Positions 34,837 to 42,955 of a stretch of 64,000 nt of DNA are shown here, piece by piece. The stretch covers positions 4,593,001-4,657,000 of the forward strand of contig NZ_JAKRKC020000001.1 of the NCBI RefSeq assembly GCF_022664455.2, read 5' to 3'. The stretch is from Actinomadura luzonensis (GTDB taxonomy: Bacteria > Actinomycetota > Actinomycetes > Streptosporangiales > Streptosporangiaceae). Every line of letters begins with the position of its first letter. Position 1 is the stretch's first letter. The notes beneath the pieces are model-generated. The model was not told the origin of the DNA. It saw nothing but the letters and a program-made list of their open reading frames with translations, and made no database searches. The position numbers and the translations under genes are program-made.

Positions 34837-36261
34837 TCACACCAGGGCGATGAGGGACTCGGGCACGTGCCCGCGCGGGCCGTTCGCGCGGGCGTCGCGC
34901 AGCCGGAGCACGGCCTCGGCCAGGGTCTGCGGCGGGAGCGTGAACGGCAGCCGCAGGTAGCCCTCCAGGGTGCCCTCCAGCCCGAACCAGGGGCCGGGCG
35001 CGAGCCGCACGCCGTGCCCGGCGGCCGCCTCGGCGAGCGGCGTGGCGGCGTCGCCGTTCAGCCGGACCCAGAGCGTGCCGCCGCCGCGCGGCACCGTGAA
35101 CGTCCACTCGGGCAGGTGCTCGCGCAGCCCCGACACCAGCGCCGCGCGGCCGGCGCGCAGGCCGCGGCGGCGCTCGGCGCGGGTCTCCTCCAGCCGGTCG
35201 AACAGCCGCGCCACGACGAGCTGCTCCAGCACGGGGCTGGCGATGTCGACGGCCGAGCGGTGCACGGCCAGGCGGCGGGCCAGCGCGGCGGTGGCCCGGA
35301 TCCAGCCGACGCGCAGCCCGCCCCACCACAGCTTGGACGCCGACCCGATGCTGATCACCCGGCTGTCGGTGTCGAAGGCCGCCATCGGGGCGGTCTCCGG
35401 CACGTCGTCCAGGGCCAGCTCCTGCCAGGTCTCGTCGATGAGCAGCAGCGTGCCGGCGCGCCGGGCGGCGGCGGCGACGGCGGCGCGGGTGGCGTCGTCC
35501 ATGAGGGCGCCGGTCGGGTTCTGGAAGTCGGGCATGAGGTAGGCCAGGCGCACCCCGGACTGGAGCATCGCGCCGGCCAGCAGGTCGGGCTGCCAGCCCT
35601 CGTGGGTGAGGCCGGCCGGGACGATCCTGGCGCCCCGCCGCCGGGCCGCGTCCACGGCGTGCGGGTACGTCGGCGACTCCACCAGCACCGGGTCGCCCGG
35701 GCCGACGAGCAGGTCGAGCGCGAGCAGGATGGCGTGCTGGGAGCCGGTGGTGACGAGGACCTGCTCGGGGCGGGTGGCCAGGCCGCGGGCGGTGTAGCGG
35801 GCGGCGATGCGCTCGCGCAGCACCGGCAGGCCCATGGGGTCGTAGCCGTTGCCGAGCCCGAAGCGCGGCAGGTCGTCGACCGCCTCCAGCATCGCCTCGC
35901 GCAGCGCGGAGGGCGCGGCCGGGGCGGCGCAGTGGAGCTGGGTCAGGCCGTCGCCGTCGGTGCTGAGCCACGGGTTGTCGGCGGTGGTGGCCGGGCGGGG
36001 CAGCGCGGTCCAGCTTCCCGAGCCCTGGCGGCTCTCCAGGTAGCCGCGCTCGCGCAGCAGGTCGTAGGCGGCGGTGACGGTGGTGCGGCTGACCCGCAGC
36101 TCCTCGGCCAGGTGCCGCTCGGCGGGCAGGCGGACGCGTACCGGGATCTGGCCGTCGAGGATGCGCGCGCGCACGCCGTCGGCGAGCGCGCGGTAGTAGG
36201 GGCGGGCGCCGGGCTCGACGGCGGCGAGCCGGGCCACCTGGACCGCCGAGAGATGTCGCAT
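34837..36261 (-). CDS. MocR/GntR-type regulator with aminotransferase domain
   Basis: 474 aa. Residues 1-80 are a GntR winged helix (LPAERHLAEELRVSRTTVTAAYDLLRERGYL); a linker leads to a fold-type I aminotransferase-like domain with the PLP lysine K310 (SASKLWWGGLRVGW) and DETWQEL ahead of it. MocR proteins sense PLP or amino compounds. The divergent neighbour is a YczE-type membrane protein, the arrangement typical of the YczR subgroup, so this is probably YczR-like. Confidence 0.9.
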   Translation of the reverse strand: MRHLSAVQVARLAAVEPGARPYYRALADGVRARILDGQIPVRVRLPAERHLAEELRVSRTTVTAAYDLLRERGYLESRQGSGSWTALPRPATTADNPWLSTDGDGLTQLHCAAPAAPSALREAMLEAVDDLPRFGLGNGYDPMGLPVLRERIAARYTARGLATRPEQVLVTTGSQHAILLALDLLVGPGDPVLVESPTYPHAVDAARRRGARIVPAGLTHEGWQPDLLAGAMLQSGVRLAYLMPDFQNPTGALMDDATRAAVAAAARRAGTLLLIDETWQELALDDVPETAPMAAFDTDSRVISIGSASKLWWGGLRVGWIRATAALARRLAVHRSAVDIASPVLEQLVVARLFDRLEETRAERRRGLRAGRAALVSGLREHLPEWTFTVPRGGGTLWVRLNGDAATPLAEAAAGHGVRLAPGPWFGLEGTLEGYLRLPFTLPPQTLAEAVLRLRDARANGPRGHVPESLIALV

Positions 36262-36263
36262 AA

Positions 36264-36323
36264 GGCCACTTTCCGGGATTGGCCCTGTTTTGGCAAGCCG
36301 GAGCCTGCCAATCTGGGGCCACT
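36264..36323. promoter_or_regulatory. Candidate MocR operator region
   Basis: In the 62-base gap, GGCCACT occurs at both ends as a direct repeat (36264-36270 and 36317-36323). Between them TTGGCA (36290-36295) and TGCCAA (36306-36311) form a perfect inverted repeat with a 10-base spacer. MocR regulators bind paired repeats upstream of their targets, so this gap is the likely site. Confidence 0.5.
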
Positions 36324-36983
36324 ATGAGCGACGCCACCCTTCCGCGCCTTCCGCGAGCACGATCCCTCCCCGCCCGTCTGGCCCGCCTGTACGGCGGCCT
36401 GGCCCTGTACGGCGCCGGCATCGGCCTCCAGGTCGAGTCCGGGCTCGGCAACGACCCGTGGGACGTGTTCCACCAGGGCCTCGCGCTCCGCGCGCAGGTG
36501 TCCATCGGCACGGTCATCATCGCCGTGGGCGCGCTGGTGATGCTGCTGTGGATCCCGCTGCGTCAGCGCCCCGGCCTCGGCACCATCAGCAACGTGGTGT
36601 TCCTCGGCCTGTTCGCCGACGCCGCCGTCGCCCTGCTGCCGACGCCGCGCCTGCTCGTGCTCCAGGCCCTGTACGTGGCGCTGGGCGTGACCGCGATCGC
36701 GCTGGCGACCGTCCTCTACATCGGCGCCGGCCTCGGCCCCGGGCCGCGCGACGGGATCATGACCGGGCTGGTGCGGCTCGGCCTGTCGGTGCGGCTCGGG
36801 CGCTTCCTCATCGAGGTGACCGTGCTGGCCGCGGGCTGGCTGCTCGGCGGCACGGTCGGCGTCGGGACGCTGGTGTTCGCGCTGGCCATCGGGCCGCTGA
36901 CGCAGTTGTTCACCCGCTGGTTCCCGCTGCGGCGGGAGGAGCCCGCGGGCGGCGTGATCGCCGGATCCCGTCGCGGCGAGTAG
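36324..36983 (+). CDS. YczE/YitT-type membrane protein
   Basis: 219 aa with five or so membrane helices; LYGAGIGLQVESGLGNDPWDVFHQG and GAGLGPGPRDGIMTGL are the two conserved loops of YczE proteins. Function unknown; membership in MocR/YczR regulons is known. ATG 36324 begins right after the repeat region. The GH15 gene follows 10 bases downstream. Confidence 0.85.
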   Translation: MSDATLPRLPRARSLPARLARLYGGLALYGAGIGLQVESGLGNDPWDVFHQGLALRAQVSIGTVIIAVGALVMLLWIPLRQRPGLGTISNVVFLGLFADAAVALLPTPRLLVLQALYVALGVTAIALATVLYIGAGLGPGPRDGIMTGLVRLGLSVRLGRFLIEVTVLAAGWLLGGTVGVGTLVFALAIGPLTQLFTRWFPLRREEPAGGVIAGSRRGE

Positions 36984-36993
36984 CGTCGTAGGC

Positions 36994-38784
36994 ATGCGCC
37001 TCGAGGATTACGCCCTGATCGGAGACATGCAGTCGGCCGCGCTCGTGGCCAGGGACGGCTCCATCGACTGGTTGTGCCTGCCCCGGTTCGACTCCCCCTC
37101 GTGCTTCACCTCGCTGCTCGGCAACGAGCGCAACGGCCACTGGTGGCTCGGCCCGGCCGGCCGCCGGCCCGCCGACCGCCGGCGCTACCGCCCGGACACG
37201 CTCATCCTGGAGAGCGAGTGGGACACCCCGACGGGCACCGTCCGCGTGGTCGACTTCATGCCGCCCCGCGACCGCAACCCCGACGTCGTGCGCATCGTCG
37301 AGGGCGTCTCCGGCAGCGTCGAGGTCTCCACGGTGCTGCGCGTGCGCTTCGACTACGGCCGCATCGTGCCGTGGGTGCGGCGCACCGACGGGCACCTGCA
37401 GGCCATCGGCGGTCCCGACTCGGTGTGGCTGCACGCGCCGGTGCCGCTCAAGGGCGGCGACTACGCCCACCGCGCCACCTTCACCGTCAACGCGGGCGAC
37501 CGGCTGCCGTTCGTGTTCACCTGGCACCCCTCGCACGAGCCGATGCCGCCCCGCATCGAGTGCGACGACCAGCTCGCCGAGACCGAGTCCTTCTGGCGCG
37601 ACTGGGTGGCGCGGTGCAGCTACCAGGGCCCGTACCGGGAGGCGGTGGTGCGCTCGCTCATCACGCTGAAGGCGCTGACGTACGCGCCGACCGGCGGCAT
37701 CGTCGCCGCCCCCACCACCTCGCTGCCCGAGGACATCGGCGGCGTGCGCAACTGGGACTACCGCTTCTGCTGGCTGCGCGACGCCACGCTCACCCTCGAC
37801 GCGCTCATCTCCAACGGCTACCTGGAGGAGGCCGCCGACTGGCGGTCGTGGCTGCTGCGGGCCATCGCCGGCCGCCCCCAGGACCTGCAGATCATGTACG
37901 GCGTCGCCGGCGAGCGCCGCCTGCCCGAGCTGCGCCTGGACTGGCTGGACGGCTACGAGGACTCCCGGCCGGTCCGCATCGGCAACGAGGCGGTCCGCCA
38001 GCTCCAGCTCGACGTGTACGGCGAGGTCATGAACTCCCTGTTCGTCTCGCGCACCCGCGGCCTGGCAGCCGACGACCGGGCCTGGACGATCCAGCGCCAG
38101 CTCCTCGACTACGTGGAGGAGCACTGGGACGAGCCCGACGAGGGCCTGTGGGAGGTGCGCGGGCCGCGCCGGCACTTCGTCCACTCCAAGGTGATGTGCT
38201 GGGCGGCGCTCGACCGGGCCGTCAAGTACGTCGAGCGGTTCGGCCGCACCGGCCCCGTGGACCGGTGGCGCACGCTGCGCGACACCGTGCACGCCGAGAT
38301 CTGCGCCAAGGGCTACGACCCCCGGCGCAACACCTTCACCCAGTCCTACGGCTCCTCCGAGCTGGACGCCGCCCTGCTGATGATCCCCATGGTGGGGTTC
38401 CTGCCGCCCGACGACCCCCGCGTGGTCGGCACGGTCGCCGCGATCGAGAAGGAGCTGATGTCGGACGGCTTCGTGCTCCGCTACCCGCTCGCCGAGGACA
38501 ACGACGTGGACGGCCTGCCCGGCGGCGAGGGCGCGTTCCTCGCGTGCAGCTTCTGGCTGGTCGAGGTGATGGCCATGCAGGGCCGCGCGGAGGAGGCGAA
38601 GGACCTGTTCGAGCGGCTGCTGGCGCTGCGCAACGACGTCGGGCTGCTGGCCGAGGAGTACGACCCCCGCTACGGCCGGCTGGTCGGCAACTTCCCGCAG
38701 GCCTTCAGCCACGTGCCGCTGGTCCACGCGGCCCGCGCGCTGTCGGCGGCTCATCCCGAGACCGCGCCGGGCACCCCGTCGTGA
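36994..38784 (+). CDS. GH15 family glycoside hydrolase (glucoamylase/trehalase type)
   Basis: 596 aa, full size for bacterial GH15 proteins. DGSIDWLCLPRFDSPSCF opens the N-terminal beta domain; GGVRNWDYRFCWLRDATLTLDAL and GYEDSRPVRIGNEAVRQLQLDVYGEVM lie in the (alpha/alpha)6 barrel; NTFTQSYGSSELDAALL and GLLAEEYDP carry the likely catalytic acidic residues. Actinobacterial members often act on trehalose. No signal peptide, so it is cytoplasmic. It overlaps the VOC gene by 4 bases. Confidence 0.9.
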   Translation: MRLEDYALIGDMQSAALVARDGSIDWLCLPRFDSPSCFTSLLGNERNGHWWLGPAGRRPADRRRYRPDTLILESEWDTPTGTVRVVDFMPPRDRNPDVVRIVEGVSGSVEVSTVLRVRFDYGRIVPWVRRTDGHLQAIGGPDSVWLHAPVPLKGGDYAHRATFTVNAGDRLPFVFTWHPSHEPMPPRIECDDQLAETESFWRDWVARCSYQGPYREAVVRSLITLKALTYAPTGGIVAAPTTSLPEDIGGVRNWDYRFCWLRDATLTLDALISNGYLEEAADWRSWLLRAIAGRPQDLQIMYGVAGERRLPELRLDWLDGYEDSRPVRIGNEAVRQLQLDVYGEVMNSLFVSRTRGLAADDRAWTIQRQLLDYVEEHWDEPDEGLWEVRGPRRHFVHSKVMCWAALDRAVKYVERFGRTGPVDRWRTLRDTVHAEICAKGYDPRRNTFTQSYGSSELDAALLMIPMVGFLPPDDPRVVGTVAAIEKELMSDGFVLRYPLAEDNDVDGLPGGEGAFLACSFWLVEVMAMQGRAEEAKDLFERLLALRNDVGLLAEEYDPRYGRLVGNFPQAFSHVPLVHAARALSAAHPETAPGTPS

Positions 38785-39164
38785 CGCCGCCGGACGGGGC
38801 TCCGCGGCCGGTCGCCGCCTCCGTGACGGTCGCGACGTCGCGGCCGCGGGAGCTGGCCCGCTTCTACGCCCGGCTGCTGGGGCTGGCGGTCACCACCGAG
38901 GAGGACGGCTGGGCGCAGATCCGGCCGCCCGGCGGCGGGCTCACGCTGAGCTTCGAGTTCGACCGCCACCACGCCCGCCCGGTGTGGCCCAGCGAGCCGG
39001 GGCGGCAGACCGCCACCCAGCACCTCGACCTCCAGGTACGCGACCTGGACGCGGCGGTGCGCCGGGCGGTGGACTGCGGCGCGGTCCTCGCCGGCCACCA
39101 GCCGCAGGACGACGTCCGGGTGCTCCTCGACCCCGACGGCCATCCCTTCTGCCTCTTCCTCTGA
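38781..39164 (+). CDS. VOC (glyoxalase-fold) family protein
   Basis: 127 aa, two beta-alpha-beta-beta-beta repeats: TVATSRPRELARFYARLLGLAVTTE and LDLQVRDLDAAVRRAVDCGAVL with a final DPDGHPFCLFL. Metal ligands are not all evident. The GTG at 38781 overlaps the GH15 stop (GTGA), implying co-translation. Function unknown; it may bind a small sugar-related or toxic molecule. Confidence 0.8.
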   Translation: MTPPDGAPRPVAASVTVATSRPRELARFYARLLGLAVTTEEDGWAQIRPPGGGLTLSFEFDRHHARPVWPSEPGRQTATQHLDLQVRDLDAAVRRAVDCGAVLAGHQPQDDVRVLLDPDGHPFCLFL

Positions 39165-39182
39165 AGGCGCCGATCGTCCGGC

Positions 39183-39204
39183 GTTCACAACCGGTTCATC
39201 CGGT
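39183..39204 (+). promoter_or_regulatory. PHO-box-like direct repeats
   Basis: Two adjacent 11-base units, GTTCACAACCG and GTTCATCCGGT, match the 11-base GTTCA-type repeats bound by PhoP in streptomycetes. They lie 61-82 bases upstream of an exported phosphoesterase-like gene, the usual class of PhoP target. Confidence 0.6.
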
Positions 39205-39264
39205 TCCGCCACGCTCCGGCCGTAGCCGGAGCACCCTCAGCCCGGCGGGAACGGAGAACGGGCC

Positions 39265-40965
39265 ATGGGCCACGGTCATCACCACGACCACGACCACCAG
39301 CACGACCACGCGGCGGGCGAGGAGCGGGACCTGTCGGTCCCCGACGAGGAGCTGCCGCCCGGCCAGCTCTCCCGGCGGCGGATGTTCCGCCGCGCGGGGC
39401 TGCTCGGCGCGGGGCTGACCGCCGCCGGCGTGCTGGCCACGACGGGCGAGGCCGCCGCCGACGGCGACCCGCGGCAGGACGCGGGACGCGGCCGCGAGCC
39501 CAAGGACGGCTACCTGTGGCTGGCCGGCGACCACCACATCCACACCCAGTACAGCAGCGACGCCGTCTACCGCGTGGTCGACCAGGTCAGGCACGGCAAC
39601 GCCTACGGCCTCGGCTGGATGGTCATCACCGACCACGGCGGCGCGACGCACGCCAAGATCGGCGTCGACAAGGTCAACCCGGACATCGTGGCCGCCCGCG
39701 AGGCCGTCCAGGACACCCTCGTCTTCCAGGGGCTGGAGTGGAACATCCCGGCCGCCGAGCACGGCACGGTGTTCGTCGCCCCCGGCCGCGGCGAGGTGGC
39801 GACGCTGAAGGAGTTCGAGAGCTCCTTCGACGGATCGGTGCAGGGCGCGGGCGCGAGCACCCCGCAGAACGAGGCCCTCGCCATCGCCGGGCTGAACTTC
39901 CTGGCCGACGCCGTCAGCCGCCGCCGCGTCCCCGACGCGCTGTTCCTCGCCAACCACCCCTCGCGCAAGGGCATCGACTCGCCGCACGAGATCCGCGGCT
40001 GGCGCGACGCCCAGCCGCGCATCGCGATCGGCATGGAGGGCGCGCCCGGCCACCAGGCGGCCGGCATCCCCAAGCCGAACGGCCCCGGCGGCGGGCGCGG
40101 CTACTACGACGGCAACCCGGGCGCGGACTCCTTCCCCGGCTACCCGGCGGAGAGCTACAGGACGTTCGGCGGGTTCGACTGGATGACGGCGACCGTCGGC
40201 GGCCTCTGGGACAGCCTGCTGGCCGAGGGCAAGCCGTGGTGGATCACCGCCAACTCCGACTCGCACTGGGTGCACGGCGACACCAGCGACCGCGGCCCCG
40301 GCGGCGACTTCAACGCCAACGGCCGCCACGAGGACCCCGTCTACAAGGGCGTGCCGAACCTCGGCTCCGGCGACTTCTGGCCCGGCTTCTACAGCCGCAC
40401 CCACGTCGGCGCCGAGTCGTTCTCCTACGCCGCCGTCATGGACGCGCTGCGCGGCGGCCGCGTCTGGGTGGACCACGGCGGGCTCATCGGCGGCCTGGTG
40501 GTGCGGGCCCGGCAGGCGGGCGCCGGCGGGCGCGGCGTCACGCTCGGCGGCACCCTCCAGGTCAGGAAGGGCGCGCGGGTCGAGCTGGCCGTCGAGGTCA
40601 CGCTCGCCGGCCGGCCGAACTGGGCGCAGTTCGTGCCGTCGCTGGCCCGGGTGGACGTCATCCAGGGCGACGTCACCGGCCCGGCCGCCGACAAGGACGT
40701 CTTCACCACGCCGGCCACCAAGGTCGTGCAGTCGTACGAGGTGGGCAGGAGCACCGGGACGGTGACGTTCACCTACCAGCTCGGCGCGGTGGACCACCCG
40801 GTGTACGTGCGGCTGCGCGGCACCGACGGCAGGCGGAGCGCGCCGGGCCTGCTGGGCGCGGCCGTGGACCCGCACGGGCCGCGGATCGACGTGTACGGCG
40901 ACGCCGACCCGTGGAACGACCTGTGGTTCTACAGCAACCCGATCTGGGTCCTGGCGCACACATGA
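39265..40965 (+). CDS. Tat-exported PHP-domain phosphoesterase-like protein
   Basis: 566 aa. The first 18 residues are nearly all His, Asp and Gly (MGHGHHHDHDHQHDHAAG), ahead of a Tat signal with the twin arginines in SRRRMFRRAGLLGAGLTAAG (residues 36-55). The mature part has the PHP metal site GDHHIHTQYSSDA, ITDHGG, ANHPSRKG and NSDSHWVHG, so a metal-dependent phosphoesterase is likely. The C-terminal half is beta-rich. PHO-box-like repeats upstream suggest phosphate-starvation control. It overlaps the next gene by 4 bases. Confidence 0.85.
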   Translation: MGHGHHHDHDHQHDHAAGEERDLSVPDEELPPGQLSRRRMFRRAGLLGAGLTAAGVLATTGEAAADGDPRQDAGRGREPKDGYLWLAGDHHIHTQYSSDAVYRVVDQVRHGNAYGLGWMVITDHGGATHAKIGVDKVNPDIVAAREAVQDTLVFQGLEWNIPAAEHGTVFVAPGRGEVATLKEFESSFDGSVQGAGASTPQNEALAIAGLNFLADAVSRRRVPDALFLANHPSRKGIDSPHEIRGWRDAQPRIAIGMEGAPGHQAAGIPKPNGPGGGRGYYDGNPGADSFPGYPAESYRTFGGFDWMTATVGGLWDSLLAEGKPWWITANSDSHWVHGDTSDRGPGGDFNANGRHEDPVYKGVPNLGSGDFWPGFYSRTHVGAESFSYAAVMDALRGGRVWVDHGGLIGGLVVRARQAGAGGRGVTLGGTLQVRKGARVELAVEVTLAGRPNWAQFVPSLARVDVIQGDVTGPAADKDVFTTPATKVVQSYEVGRSTGTVTFTYQLGAVDHPVYVRLRGTDGRRSAPGLLGAAVDPHGPRIDVYGDADPWNDLWFYSNPIWVLAHT

Positions 40966-41516
40966 TCCTCGGCATCGACGCCGGGTCGCGCACCCTCGCG
41001 GAGGCCGAGCACCTGCTCCACACCGTGGCGCGGGCGCTCGGCCTGCCGCCGGACGCGATCGGCTGCACGCACTTCGTCCCGGCCGCCGGCGACCGGGAGC
41101 CGCACGTGGCCTGCTCGCTGGAGCTGCCGGACGACGCCGCGGACCCCGTACCGCCGGAGGGCGTGTCGTGGGCGCTCGGCGCGCGGCGCGGCGGGCCGCT
41201 CGCCGAGGGGACGGCGCTGGCGGCCCGTGAGCACGCGGCGCGCGACGGCGGGCGGGCCGTCACCTACCCCGGCCGGGAGCGGCTGACGGGGGTCCTCACC
41301 GTCGCGGACCTGCTCGCCGGGTCGGCCATCGAGCGCGTGACCGTGCTCGCCTCCCCCGGCCCGCCGGATCCCGGCACGGAGGTGGCGACCGCCGGGCACG
41401 TCCGGCCGGTGTGGCGGGACGGCGTGCTGACGCTGCCGGTCATGCCCGCCGTGGGCGGCCGGCTCGCCCCCGCCGAGGTGCCGCACCCCACGCCGTGCTG
41501 CGCCGACCACGGCTGA
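40962..41516 (+). CDS. Hypothetical protein coupled to the PHP phosphoesterase
   Basis: 184 aa, no family recognised. It starts ILGIDAGSRTLAEAEHLLHTVARALGL and ends with a Cys-Cys near the C terminus (PTPCCADHG). No signal or membrane helix. ATG 40962 overlaps the previous stop (ATGA), so it is made together with the exported enzyme but stays in the cytoplasm. It converges with the lytic transglycosylase, the two stops being three bases apart. Confidence 0.65.
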   Translation: MILGIDAGSRTLAEAEHLLHTVARALGLPPDAIGCTHFVPAAGDREPHVACSLELPDDAADPVPPEGVSWALGARRGGPLAEGTALAAREHAARDGGRAVTYPGRERLTGVLTVADLLAGSAIERVTVLASPGPPDPGTEVATAGHVRPVWRDGVLTLPVMPAVGGRLAPAEVPHPTPCCADHG

Positions 41517-41519
41517 GCC

Positions 41520-42527
41520 CTACCGGGGGCCGGTCAGGCGGCGCTCCCCCCTCGTGGTGATCACGAAGACCTGCCAGTTGTAGTACGCGTAGTAGGCGCG
41601 CGGGTCGCGCTCGATCTGGCGGGCGTGCAGGAGGACGGCGTCCACGTACGCCTGGGACGGGTTGTAGGCGCGCAGGGCCCGCCGGTAGTCGCGGGGCGCG
41701 CCGGTGGCGCGGAGGTAGTTGGCCGCCGCCATGACCGCGTCCCGGGGGTCCTGGATGTCGCCGCCCATCCCGTACGCCCGCCACGTCGCCGGCATGAACT
41801 GCATCGGCCCCTGCGCCCCGGCGTGGCTGTCGGAGCGCACCCGGCCGAACTTCGTCTCGGCGAACATCACCGCCGCCAGCACCTCCCACTTCACCCCGAA
41901 GCGGCGCTCGGCCCGCTTGAAGTGGCCGAGCAGCTCGGCGGCCGGGCGGGCCGGCTGCACCTTGAACACGGCGGACGGCTTGATCGGGCGGGCCAGGGCC
42001 AGCAGCTCGCGGATGGCGGCGACGTTGTCCCTGGCCTGGGCGGCGAGGGCGGCCGGCAGGCGGGCGAAGGCGCGGTCGGCGAGGTCGCGGTGGCGGGCGG
42101 CGTGGCGGTAGAGGCGCTGCTGGTAGAGGGCCAGCAGCTCGACGTCCTGCGGCGGGGCGCTGCTGGCGTCGGGGCGCCAGCGGTCGATGGCGGCGTTCAG
42201 CGCGGTGGTGGTCTCGCGGAGCGCGCTCGCCAGGGCGGCGGGGGCGGTGGGGAGCGGCGCGCCCGGGGCGGGGAGCGCCCGGCCGGAGGCGGCGCCGGAG
42301 CTGGAGGCCGGGCCGGGCGTGGCGGCAGGGGTCGCGGTGGGCGGGGCGGCAGGGGTCGTCGCGGTCCTGGCGGGGGCGGAGGCGCGGGGCGTGTCCGAGG
42401 TCGTCCCGGTGGTGCCCGGGCCGCCGCCGCAGCCCGCCGTCCCGGCGACGACCGCGCCGGCGAGCGCGAGGCGGGCCAGCGTGCGGGCGGGCCAGCGGTC
42501 AGGGCGGGGGCGTCGGAGATCGTCCAT
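41520..42527 (-). CDS. Lipoprotein lytic transglycosylase
   Basis: 335 aa. Signal peptide with lipobox (AGAVVAGTAGC), then a Ser/Thr/Pro/Ala linker to about residue 95, a helical segment, and an SLT domain: EVLAAVMFAETKFGRVRSDSH with the catalytic Glu, AGAQGPMQFMPATW and AANYLRATGA...YNPSQAYVDAVL. It cleaves peptidoglycan glycan strands at the cell envelope. Complete. Confidence 0.9.
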   Translation of the reverse strand: MDDLRRPRPDRWPARTLARLALAGAVVAGTAGCGGGPGTTGTTSDTPRASAPARTATTPAAPPTATPAATPGPASSSGAASGRALPAPGAPLPTAPAALASALRETTTALNAAIDRWRPDASSAPPQDVELLALYQQRLYRHAARHRDLADRAFARLPAALAAQARDNVAAIRELLALARPIKPSAVFKVQPARPAAELLGHFKRAERRFGVKWEVLAAVMFAETKFGRVRSDSHAGAQGPMQFMPATWRAYGMGGDIQDPRDAVMAAANYLRATGAPRDYRRALRAYNPSQAYVDAVLLHARQIERDPRAYYAYYNWQVFVITTRGERRLTGPR

Positions 42528-42586
42528 GGTCGGTCAACCTACCCAAGATCACCGCCGTACCGCGCCCGCCCGCCGGTCCCTGAGGG

Positions 42587-42955
42587 TCAGTCCTGCGTGG
42601 AGGAGTGGCGCGAGGCGGCGGCGGGGGCGCCGGTCAGGTGCTCGTACGTGCCGCTGACGTGCAGCATCCGCTCCAGCACCGGCGGGCGCCGCTCCAGGTG
42701 CAGCCGCGTCCCGGCCGCCGTGGCGTGCCGGTGGATCATCAGCAGGGCCGCCAGCCCGCTGGAGTCGCAGATGCGCAGGCCGCCGCAGTCGAGGTGCAGG
42801 TCGGTCAGCCGGCCGCCGTCGAGCGCCGCGACGGCGGTGGTCAGGAGGTCTTCGGCGGTGGTGAAGTCCAGGTCGCCGTCGACGGCGACGCGCAGCGCCC
42901 CCGGGTGGAGCGTGGCCAGGGCGAGGGTGAGCGGATCGGGGACGAAGGCGGTCAT
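42587..42955 (-). CDS. STAS-domain anti-sigma-factor antagonist
   Basis: 122 aa. LDCGGLRICDSSGLAALLMIH contains the phosphorylatable serine region DSSG of SpoIIAA/RsbV proteins. It would bind an anti-sigma kinase when dephosphorylated. ATG 42955 overlaps the stop of the B12-binding gene (ATGA), making the third gene of a phosphatase-sensor-antagonist operon. No RsbW-type kinase lies in the window. Confidence 0.9.
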   Translation of the reverse strand: MTAFVPDPLTLALATLHPGALRVAVDGDLDFTTAEDLLTTAVAALDGGRLTDLHLDCGGLRICDSSGLAALLMIHRHATAAGTRLHLERRPPVLERMLHVSGTYEHLTGAPAAASRHSSTQD

